Shown piece after piece: positions 6,781-12,579 of a DNA stretch of 12,579 nt. Position numbers and translations under genes: made by a program. Within the stretch, counting starts at the first letter, position 1. The number at the start of each line of letters is the position of its first letter. The stretch covers positions 6,381-18,959 of the forward strand of contig DUES01000160.1 in NCBI GenBank assembly GCA_011192055.1, given 5' to 3'. Source of the DNA: Dehalococcoidia bacterium. Lineage in GTDB: Bacteria; Chloroflexota; Dehalococcoidia; Dehalococcoidales; Fen-1064. The notes under the pieces are model-generated. The model was not told where the DNA came from, ran no database searches, and saw only the letters and a list, made by a program, of their open reading frames with translations.

Positions 6781-6879
6781 ATAGAGATACAGCGAATATC
6801 ATAAACCTGTCGAGGCTTCAGAAGCCTGTATGGCAGGAATACTGTCCCGGGCAGGGACCAGGATAAGGAGAAGCCGAAT

Positions 6880-8901
6880 TTGACCGCATACACGGTAATA
6901 CCCGTTGTGGAAATTGTCTTCAGTCTTATCCTGCTGGTACTGCTGATAGTCAGAGGCAAGCGCCACGTTGCGCAGAAGCCGTTCTTCCTGTTCCTGTTCA
7001 GCATGGCACTCTGGGGTATCTTCATCTTCATCATGCGTCTCGACCCTGACCTTACAAGAGCCCTGCTCTGGGAAAAATTCGTTTTTGCCGCCATATTCAG
7101 CGCCGCTATTCTCTTCTACAAATTCACCGTCAATCTCACCGGAGCAACACCAAGAAGATGGCTCCATTACCTGCCTTATGTTCTGTACTTCACCTGTCTT
7201 TCACTTATTCCTACCAGGCTAATGGTCACCGGTATGCAGATGATGTGGTATGGCAAGGCACCAATCGTCGGTCCTCTATTTCCGGCCTATGTGGTCAGCG
7301 TCTATGTACCTCTGGTACTCGGCCTGATGATACTGGTCAAGCGCGGAAAGCAGTCCCGCAATGTGGATGAAAAGATACGGCTTCAGTACATCATTGCCGG
7401 TGTTATCGCCATGTTTATCGGTGGCACCACCGACTACCTGCCCGTCCTCGGTATCAGCATGTATCCGCTCGGGATTGTTGGAAACATCCTGTTCTGCGTG
7501 CTGGCCACAGTAGCAATGCTGCGTTATGACCTCCTTGAAATGAAGTTTATGATACGTAAAGGTATTGCGTATTCAATGGCAGGTCTGCTTGTTCTGGGTA
7601 TCTTCGGGGGCATGGCAATGTTGCTCAGCAGCGCCTTCCAGACCGCTCTGAGCCCAATATCGATAACGATTACAATAGTCTCCGTCCTGATTGCTCTCCT
7701 GGTCTTCACATTCTTCCAGCCAATCATCCCCATGTTTCAGCGTATCGTAGACCGGTGGTTCTACCGGGAACGGTACGACCATCTCGAAGCTCTGAAAAGG
7801 TTCACCAGGGAAACAAGGGATATTATTGACCTCAGGCAACTGGCTTCATCTCTGGTTACTGCTATTGCCAACGGCATGCAGAGTCGCTACGTTTACCTGC
7901 TGCTGCCATCACCAAAGACGGGTAGTTATGTCACCCACTCGTACTACGGTCAGAATTCGTCAGGCCACATCTCTTTCAGTGCCAGCAGTCTGTTTGTCCT
8001 CGCGATGAAATACGAGAATGGCCCGGTGGACAGTAATGACATCGAGATACTTCCGGCTCTCAAAGGACTGGGTAGCAAGGAAAAAGATATCCTGGTAAAG
8101 AACCAGGTTGAAGTCATGGTGCCACTCAAGACCGAGGGGCAACTGGTTGGAATACTGCTGATAGGTGGAAAGTTGTCCGGCGTGCACTATTCAAGCGAAG
8201 ACCGGCAATTACTTGAAAAACTGTCACATGGAGTGGCCCTGAACATCGAGAATGCGATAGCATACGAGAGTATCCAGCAGGAGCACGGAGAACTACTCGA
8301 AGCAATGGATGGAATCATCCACGCCATGTCACTGGTCGTGGAGACCCGTGACCCGTATACCGCCGGTCACCAGAAGCGGGTAGCCGACATTGCCTGTGCC
8401 ATAGCACGGGCAATGGACCTGTCGGAATGGGATGTAAGGGGCATACGTATTTCCGGACTGCTCCACGATATAGGTAAGCTGTCGGTACCTGCCGAGATAT
8501 TGACGAAACCGGGCAAACTGAATTCCGCCGAGTTCGACATCATCAAGAGCCACTCGAAAGTCAGCTATGACATCCTGGAAATGATAGCATTCCCCTGGCC
8601 GGTAAAAAAGGCCATAATCCAGCACCACGAAAGACTTGACGGCTCCGGATATCCGTATGGGCTTTCCGGTGATGACATCATCCTTGAAGCACGAATCCTG
8701 GGTGTTGCCGACGTTGTTGAAGCAATCTCGTCACACCGGCCTTACCGTCCCGCCCTGGGCCTGGAATATGCCATGAGGGAAATTATCAATAAAAGAGGTA
8801 TCCTCTACGATACGAGGGTGGTAGACGCCTGCATGAAGCTTTTTGAGGAGAAAGACGCTGAGCTTGAACAACTTCTGCTTCCCCTCGGAGTCGGTGTATA
8901 A
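6880..8901 (+). CDS. Membrane cyclic-di-GMP phosphodiesterase: 7TM-like sensor, GAF, HD-GYP
   Basis: This 673-residue inner-membrane protein is predicted to hydrolyse cyclic di-GMP. About nine hydrophobic helices (roughly 5-281) form a histidine-kinase-7TM-type sensor plus extra helices. A GAF-like domain (about 305-470) and the HD-GYP domain (about 480-670) follow. Key residues are all present: His497 in YTAGHQKR, the HD pair His529-Asp530 in LLHDIGKL, the pair His582-His583, and GYP at 590-592 within HHERLDGSGYP. An active metal-dependent phosphodiesterase is therefore expected. The start is TTG at 6880, chosen because AAGGAG lies at 6865-6870 with 9-nt spacing and the reading frame gives a complete first membrane helix; the first in-frame ATG would remove it. 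It may share a transcript with the GH3 gene 99 bp upstream. A terminator follows. Its layout parallels the diguanylate cyclase at 1496. Confidence 0.93.
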   Translation: MTAYTVIPVVEIVFSLILLVLLIVRGKRHVAQKPFFLFLFSMALWGIFIFIMRLDPDLTRALLWEKFVFAAIFSAAILFYKFTVNLTGATPRRWLHYLPYVLYFTCLSLIPTRLMVTGMQMMWYGKAPIVGPLFPAYVVSVYVPLVLGLMILVKRGKQSRNVDEKIRLQYIIAGVIAMFIGGTTDYLPVLGISMYPLGIVGNILFCVLATVAMLRYDLLEMKFMIRKGIAYSMAGLLVLGIFGGMAMLLSSAFQTALSPISITITIVSVLIALLVFTFFQPIIPMFQRIVDRWFYRERYDHLEALKRFTRETRDIIDLRQLASSLVTAIANGMQSRYVYLLLPSPKTGSYVTHSYYGQNSSGHISFSASSLFVLAMKYENGPVDSNDIEILPALKGLGSKEKDILVKNQVEVMVPLKTEGQLVGILLIGGKLSGVHYSSEDRQLLEKLSHGVALNIENAIAYESIQQEHGELLEAMDGIIHAMSLVVETRDPYTAGHQKRVADIACAIARAMDLSEWDVRGIRISGLLHDIGKLSVPAEILTKPGKLNSAEFDIIKSHSKVSYDILEMIAFPWPVKKAIIQHHERLDGSGYPYGLSGDDIILEARILGVADVVEAISSHRPYRPALGLEYAMREIINKRGILYDTRVVDACMKLFEEKDAELEQLLLPLGVGV

Positions 8902-8933
8902 GGCAAGAAATAGCAGTCCGGAACCGGATAGTA

Positions 8934-8973
8934 AACGCCTGTTACGTGCAAGAGTAACAGGCGTTAGCATTTT
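8934..8973. terminator. Bidirectional terminator between the HD-GYP and sirtuin genes
   Basis: A perfect 12-bp inverted repeat (8934-8945 against 8954-8965) with an 8-nt loop is followed on the plus strand by TTTT at 8970-8973. It lies 32 bp after the HD-GYP stop codon and about 40 bp beyond the end of the convergent sirtuin gene, so it probably serves both. Confidence 0.8.
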
Positions 8974-9004
8974 AAAAATCTGCAGGCCGGATGCAAGTAC
9001 CTGG

Positions 9005-9841
9005 TTAACCTTGACTGACCGTCGGTCGCACTCGCTTTACCTCTTCGAGCACCGCAGGAAGAACCTCTCCGGTCTTGCCCTGTATTATGTAGTCGGAAAT
9101 ACCCTCCCGGGTCAGCGGAGTAGGCTCAGCGTTGACCTCTATAATAGTAAAAGAATCCTTTTCTTCTCCCATTCGCACCTTGGCTCTCTGCCTGGCTACC
9201 CTGGGTAAATTTGCGAAGGGGTAAATCACGGCCGAAGTCCCGCAGATGAGCATCAGGTCACAGTTCGAGGCTTCCTGCAAGCTCTGCTGAGCTACATCCT
9301 GAGGGATAGGCTCACCAAAACCAACAGTATCACCTTTGACCAGTCCCTGGCATCTGGGACAACGGGGAGGGAGCCGGTCCTCCCGCAGGAGCTTTTCAAG
9401 GTCATACTCATCACGCCTGAACCTGGCGTTGCAGGAAATACAGCGCAACTTGGTGTAGGTGCCGTGGTATTCCAGCAGGTTCTGCGTTCCGGCTTTCTCA
9501 TGAAGACCGTCTACGTTCTGCGTAATAGTACTCTTCAATATTCCTATCTTTTCCAGCTCCACCAGGGCATAATGACCGGTATTCGGTTCGCGCACCCCCA
9601 GTTCACCCAGTGAGCTGGTACCGGCCGTCAGCCTTTCCTTCCAGTAACCCCCGGGGTCCTCGAGAAACTTCCGGTAGCCCTGATACGCCTGCTTTTCAGC
9701 TTCCGGGTTTTTTGTCCATACACCCTGTGGTCCCCTGAAATCCGGAATACCGGATTCCGTGGACATCCCTGCCCCGGTGAGGGCAATCACATAGCTGGAA
9801 CTGATAATATCTCCGGCCGCTCTTTCAATAAGCTCATTCAT
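9005..9841 (-). CDS. cobB: NAD-dependent protein deacylase, Sir2/CobB sirtuin family
   Basis: This cytoplasmic enzyme removes acetyl or other acyl groups from lysines, consuming NAD and releasing nicotinamide and O-acyl-ADP-ribose. The 278-residue protein shows the full signature: GAGMSTESGIPDFRG (23-37) and TQNVDGLH (107-114) for NAD binding, catalytic His126 in YHGT, four zinc cysteines at 134, 137, 161 and 164, GTS (201-203) and VNAEP (236-240). I chose the ATG at 9841 because GGGAGGA lies 7 nt upstream of it. An in-frame ATG at 9862 would add seven residues but has no ribosome binding site. The hydrolase gene ends 25 bp upstream of the chosen start, so the two are probably co-transcribed. 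The physiological substrate is not evident; no acyltransferase or acyl-CoA synthetase other than the unrelated GH3-type enzyme is nearby. Confidence 0.94.
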   Translation of the reverse strand: MNELIERAAGDIISSSYVIALTGAGMSTESGIPDFRGPQGVWTKNPEAEKQAYQGYRKFLEDPGGYWKERLTAGTSSLGELGVREPNTGHYALVELEKIGILKSTITQNVDGLHEKAGTQNLLEYHGTYTKLRCISCNARFRRDEYDLEKLLREDRLPPRCPRCQGLVKGDTVGFGEPIPQDVAQQSLQEASNCDLMLICGTSAVIYPFANLPRVARQRAKVRMGEEKDSFTIIEVNAEPTPLTREGISDYIIQGKTGEVLPAVLEEVKRVRPTVSQG

Positions 9842-9848
9842 ACAGATT

Positions 9849-9855
9849 TCCTCCC
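9849..9855 (-). promoter_or_regulatory. Ribosome binding site that decides the sirtuin start
   Basis: The minus strand reads GGGAGGA here, 7 nt before the ATG at 9841 and inside the extension that begins at the ATG at 9862. This spacing favours the inner start. Confidence 0.75.
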
Positions 9856-9865
9856 GGGTCATGCT

Positions 9866-10675
9866 TTATTCGTGGGTCCTGATAAACTCTTCAAGCGTAC
9901 CGAAGTACAAGTCCTGGTTCATCATGATATCATTATGGCCTGCTCCGGGAATAATGACAATTTTTTTATCTCCCGACCCGGAATTCCGGTAGAGTTCCCT
10001 GCCTTCTTCTACAGGTATAATATCATCATATTCACCGTGCATGACAAGGGTAGGCCTGTTAATTTTCCGTACTTTAACACCATTCAGCAATGGGCTTTCA
10101 TCATCAATTATACCCGGCTCAGCCATGCCCTCCAGGCTGTCACTGAGCCGGCGGAAATTACTTGCCGTACCACTCTCGACAATCAGTCCGCGAAGTTCAT
10201 CCTGGAAGTGCAGGGCAACTTCGATGGCGGGCACACTTCCCAGGGAACGTCCCATGACAAAAAGACTGTTTTTATACCCCTCTCCGGCCAGTTTTTCTTT
10301 GAATGACCGGAAAATTATATGAGCATCGGACACCATGTTGGAAACAGTCGGCTTTCCACCGCTGGAGCCATAACCACGGTAATCGGCAACAAACAGGTTT
10401 ATGCCTCTCCAGTTATAGTACGGGGCTACCCACTCGTGCGTATAGACCGTTTCACCGTTGCCGTGGAAGTAGAGGACTGAAGGTTTCTCCTTGCCGCATA
10501 CCCAGAACCCGCAGTTAATGGTAACTCCGTCTCCGACCTCTACCGGGTGAACGGGTAGAGCAGCAGACCGTGACCTCAGGAAATCAGGTATCTGGAAAGG
10601 GGAGTAGACAATCGGAAACAGTACCTGGAGTATCTCCGGTCTATCCAGAAAAGACAAATCCATTTCGTCAGGCAT
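9866..10675 (-). CDS. Alpha/beta hydrolase, serine hydrolase of unknown substrate
   Basis: This 269-residue protein has the alpha/beta-hydrolase fold. Visible elements are the oxyanion-loop motif HGNGE (71-75), DYRGYGSSGG after the next strand, the nucleophile elbow GRSLGS with Ser144, the acid in HGEYDDIIP (Asp217) and the base in GAGHND (His247), so the Ser-Asp-His triad is complete. It most resembles the BEM46/ABHD12-13-like cytoplasmic or membrane-proximal hydrolases, but I see no signal peptide or membrane helix; the substrate cannot be inferred. The ATG at 10675 is chosen because GGAGGA (minus strand 10686-10681) lies 5 nt upstream. A longer frame begins with TTG at 10702 but lacks a ribosome binding site. 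It is the first gene of a probable two-gene operon with the sirtuin. Confidence 0.88.
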   Translation of the reverse strand: MPDEMDLSFLDRPEILQVLFPIVYSPFQIPDFLRSRSAALPVHPVEVGDGVTINCGFWVCGKEKPSVLYFHGNGETVYTHEWVAPYYNWRGINLFVADYRGYGSSGGKPTVSNMVSDAHIIFRSFKEKLAGEGYKNSLFVMGRSLGSVPAIEVALHFQDELRGLIVESGTASNFRRLSDSLEGMAEPGIIDDESPLLNGVKVRKINRPTLVMHGEYDDIIPVEEGRELYRNSGSGDKKIVIIPGAGHNDIMMNQDLYFGTLEEFIRTHE

Positions 10676-10780
10676 CACTTTCCTCCGCCTCGTAATCAGC
10701 AACCCGGAACAGTACAGCAGGACATATCGGGTAAAGAACAGGTCAATAATAGCCCAATCGCCTTTATTTCTCCACTTTCT

Positions 10781-10811
10781 TATACGGTCCTTATGATAAT
10801 TTATCCGTATA
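10781..10811. promoter_or_regulatory. Inverted repeat in the divergent hydrolase/cupin intergenic region
   Basis: TATACGG (10781-10787) and CCGTATA (10805-10811) are perfect 7-bp arms with 17 nt between. They sit in the AT-rich 242-bp space between two divergent genes, where an operator is plausible. On the minus strand TATAAG (10783-10778) is a possible -10 for the hydrolase, without a clear -35 box. Confidence 0.35.
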
Positions 10812-10917
10812 TACCGACAGGTCAGGATATAAGAATAGTCATTTTTCCCCGGATACTGGCGAAAGTCTGCATGCTCTGTGGTATTATTAAGTTCAAATAC
10901 AGGGCAGGAGTTTACGT

Positions 10918-11241
10918 ATGTTTTTTACATTTCCGGAAGATTTCAAAATAAGGGAGCCTTTTCCGGGGATTGTACTGAAACTGGTCTGGGGAGAGCACGT
11001 AATGCTTTCCCACGTCACGTTTCAGCCCAACAGTTCCATACCGATTCACAGCCATCCCCAGGAGCAGACGGGAATTGTAATAGAGGGCGAAATGAAACTG
11101 ACCATTGGTGATGAGAGTCGTATCTGCCGTAAAGGTGACGCCTTCACCGTGCCCGGTAATATCGAGCACAGCGCTGCCAGTGGTGACAGTGTGACAACCG
11201 TCATAGATACCTTCAGCCCGCCCCGCGAAGACTACATGTAG
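10918..11241 (+). CDS. Small single-domain cupin protein
   Basis: This 107-residue protein consists of one cupin beta-barrel (about 27-98). The metal-binding motif is HSHPQEQ: His44, His46 and Gln50, with His84 as the fourth ligand in motif 2 (IEHSA). Gln50 takes the place of the usual glutamate, as in many HxHPxEQ small cupins, so metal binding remains plausible. Glycines in VIEGE and KGDAFTVPG match the two conserved turns. Such proteins act as isomerases, dioxygenases or sensory domains, and sequence alone does not choose between these. The ATG has a good Shine-Dalgarno (GGCAGGAG, 10903-10910, 7-nt spacing). A -10-like TATTAT lies at 10882-10887. The neighbours give no metabolic clue. Confidence 0.85.
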   Translation: MFFTFPEDFKIREPFPGIVLKLVWGEHVMLSHVTFQPNSSIPIHSHPQEQTGIVIEGEMKLTIGDESRICRKGDAFTVPGNIEHSAASGDSVTTVIDTFSPPREDYM

Positions 11242-11330
11242 GTCCGGTTCCAGTACTGGCTGTCTGCCCATGAAAAAGGCCGCCGCAATATCTGTCACCC
11301 CTAAACCTGGGATATTTCAAAACCAGGCAG

Positions 11331-11336
11331 TATAAT
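11331..11336 (+). promoter_or_regulatory. Probable -10 box of the moaB promoter
   Basis: A perfect TATAAT lies 52 bp upstream of the moaB start. The -35 region (about 11308-11313, TGGGAT) is a poor match, so the promoter may need an activator. A short inverted repeat CCTGG/CCAGG (11306-11310, 11323-11327) overlaps this zone. Confidence 0.45.
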
Positions 11337-11388
11337 ATACCTGACAGGAATCAGGCACAAATAAATAATCAAATGGTATGGAGTATAA

Positions 11389-11892
11389 ATGGGATACCAC
11401 GAACACAGGCATCTTGCCCCTGCAAACGTCAGTTGCGCCGTGGTGATCGTCTCGGACAGCCGGACTGAGGCAGACGATGAGTCAGGCAAGCTCATTATGC
11501 AGCGGCTCAACGATAATGGCCACAGCGTAGCAGCGTACTGCATTCTCCGCAACGAGGCGGACAGTATCCGGCAGAAGATACTGGAACTGGTCAGACAGGA
11601 CGATGTCCAGGTAGTCATCACCAGCGGCGGCACGGGCGTGAGTCACCGTGATGTTACGGTGGATACGCTGGAACCGATGCTGGGGAAAAAGCTGGACGGC
11701 TTCGGGGAGCTGTTCCGGTCTCTTACCTACCATGAAATCGGGACCGGCAGTATTCTCAGTCGTGCCACCGGCGGTGTGATTGACGGCAAGGTCATCCTCT
11801 GTTTCCCCGGTTCGCTGGGTGCTGCCACCCTGGCAATGGACAGGGTAATCCTGCCTGAGATTGGACATCTGGTCCGGGAGGCAACCCGGTAA
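11389..11892 (+). CDS. moaB: Molybdenum cofactor biosynthesis protein MoaB/Mog family
   Basis: This 167-residue cytoplasmic protein belongs to the MoaB/Mog fold, which binds molybdopterin and, in organisms where MoaB is active, adenylates it before molybdenum insertion. Family motifs are present in order: SDSRT (22-26), TSGGTGVSHRD (78-88), DGFGELFR (103-110), IGTGSILSRATGGV (117-130) and PGSLGAA (140-146). The acidic residue Asp88 in the GGTG loop region is retained. The ATG has a moderate Shine-Dalgarno GGAG (11380-11383) at 5-nt spacing. It converges with moaC, 31 bp away on the other strand. The rest of the pathway (moaA, moaE, moaD, moeA) is not in the window. MoaB versus Mog cannot be separated with certainty, but the length favours MoaB. 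Confidence 0.92.
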   Translation: MGYHEHRHLAPANVSCAVVIVSDSRTEADDESGKLIMQRLNDNGHSVAAYCILRNEADSIRQKILELVRQDDVQVVITSGGTGVSHRDVTVDTLEPMLGKKLDGFGELFRSLTYHEIGTGSILSRATGGVIDGKVILCFPGSLGAATLAMDRVILPEIGHLVREATR

Positions 11893-11923
11893 TAACCGCT
11901 GCCGCCCTGTCTGTGGTTAAAAT

Positions 11924-12403
11924 TCAGCCCTCTTTGCGCTGATAGGTACCGCTCTTGCCGCCCGTCTTGCTCTCCAGGCATACCTCTTCTATCATCATGC
12001 CCTTGTCCACCGCTTTGCACATATCATAGATTGTCAGGGCGCTGACGGAGGCGGCTACCAGTGCCTCCATCTCCACTCCGGTCTTGCCGGTGCTCTTTGC
12101 ACGTGCCGTAATTTCAATACAGTCTTCGCCGGACAGCTCAAACTCAACAGAGACATCATCAATAAGTATCGTGTGGCAGAGCGGTATCAGTTCAGGTGTC
12201 TTCTTAGCAGCCATGATACCGGCCACCCTGGCAACGGCAAGGACATCGCCCTTTTTCATCTGGTTGGTCCTGACCTGCTCAAGTGTAGCAGGTTTCATCC
12301 GTATCCGGCCTCTGGCCACAGCTTCACGAACCGTGTCAGCCTTACTGCCTATATCCACCATGCGGGCCTCGCCGTTTGAGTTCACATGACTGAGTTCCGT
12401 CAT
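11924..12403 (-). CDS. moaC: Cyclic pyranopterin monophosphate synthase MoaC
   Basis: MoaC converts the MoaA product 3',8-cyclo-GTP into cyclic pyranopterin monophosphate, the first stable intermediate of molybdenum cofactor synthesis. The 159-residue length is typical. Signature regions are [13 protein letters not shown] (51-63), LIPLCH (72-77), [10 protein letters not shown] (107-116), YDMCKAVDK (126-134) and KTGGKSG (146-152). These include the catalytic lysine, aspartate and glutamate positions of the family, so the enzyme should be active. The ATG at 12403 follows a strong Shine-Dalgarno (AGGAGG on the minus strand, spacing about 6 nt). The protein is cytoplasmic and hexameric in known members. 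Its tail-to-tail arrangement with moaB means the two Moco genes are not one operon here. Confidence 0.96.
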   Translation of the reverse strand: MTELSHVNSNGEARMVDIGSKADTVREAVARGRIRMKPATLEQVRTNQMKKGDVLAVARVAGIMAAKKTPELIPLCHTILIDDVSVEFELSGEDCIEITARAKSTGKTGVEMEALVAASVSALTIYDMCKAVDKGMMIEEVCLESKTGGKSGTYQRKEG

Positions 12404-12477
12404 TGTCCGCCTCCTGCTGGTCGTACCTGATTATAGAAGCTGAACGAAAGGAAAGTAAAGCACACCCCTCCACCCCT

Positions 12478-12506
12478 TTCCCAAATCCTGCCATACCGTA
12501 TATAAT
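12478..12506 (+). promoter_or_regulatory. Sigma70-type promoter for the gene entering the right edge
   Basis: A perfect -10 TATAAT (12501-12506) sits 17 nt after TTCCCA (12478-12483), four of six matches to the -35 box. The predicted transcription start near 12513 leaves a short leader before the GTG at 12537. Confidence 0.5.
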
Positions 12507-12536
12507 TATGCAGAATGCAATGTGAGGGAACATAAC

Positions 12537-12579
12537 GTGACACGTCGAGCCAACAGGTCAACACAGGATAACACAGATG
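12537..12579 (+). CDS. Start of an unknown protein, truncated by the window edge
   Basis: An open frame begins with GTG at 12537 and runs to the end of the window, giving MTRRANRSTQDNTD (14 residues, polar and basic). It is supported by GAGGGA (12523-12528), 8 nt before the GTG, and by a promoter at 12478-12506. Too little is visible to name the product. The polar start gives no hint of a signal peptide. Confidence 0.5.
   Translation, partial: MTRRANRSTQDNTD

Noticed and set aside
6813..6827. Short hairpin AGGCTT/AAGCCT between the GH3 and HD-GYP genes
   Set aside because: It is only 6 bp with a 3-nt loop and no T-tract, so it is too weak to call a terminator.
9872..10306. 144-residue plus-strand frame antisense to the hydrolase
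   Set aside because: The minus strand carries a complete catalytic triad; the plus-strand translation has no recognisable motif.

Overview
The window reads as a stretch of chromosome from a bacterium of roughly 50% GC. The most likely origin is the Chloroflexota, class Dehalococcoidia or a close relative. I base this on the style of the short type IV pilin, the membrane-7TM/GAF architecture of the signalling proteins, and a bacterial GH3-family protein lying among them. This is pattern recognition without a database search, so treat the taxon as a working guess. There are no tRNA, rRNA, CRISPR, phage or intact transposase genes.

Layout: A single minus-strand type IV pilin-like gene (165-557), with a strong hairpin terminator behind it, is followed by about 940 bp with no convincing gene (558-1495). 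That stretch holds hairpins and a 233-bp element with terminal inverted repeats. Next come four plus-strand genes that form a signalling region: a membrane 7TM-GAF-GAF-GGDEF diguanylate cyclase (1496-3877), a LuxR/NarL-type regulator with a degenerate receiver domain (4109-4783), a GH3-family ANL enzyme (5170-6780), and a membrane 7TM-GAF-HD-GYP cyclic-di-GMP phosphodiesterase (6880-8901). A bidirectional terminator closes this block.

The remainder is metabolic and housekeeping. A minus-strand pair encodes an alpha/beta hydrolase and a zinc-binding sirtuin (10675 down to 9005). A divergent small cupin gene (10918-11241) follows. moaB (plus) and moaC (minus) then converge tail to tail, both for molybdenum cofactor synthesis. 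The window closes with the first 14 codons of an unknown plus-strand gene behind a good promoter.

How the genes may work together: the synthesis enzyme (GGDEF) and the degradation enzyme (HD-GYP) for cyclic di-GMP carry the same kind of multi-pass membrane sensor followed by GAF domains. They bracket a transcription factor and a GH3 enzyme, a family best known for joining small acyl acids to amino acids. A 7-base motif, TGTTTAG, occurs once upstream of the regulator gene and twice upstream of the GH3 gene, in palindromic settings. I did not find it elsewhere in the window. The simplest hypothesis is a small regulon: the LuxR protein controls itself and the GH3 gene, with the two membrane proteins setting cyclic di-GMP in response to a membrane-accessible signal. 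The pilin could be an output of that second messenger, but it is on the other strand, beyond the repeat-rich gap, and nothing in the sequence ties it directly to the cluster.
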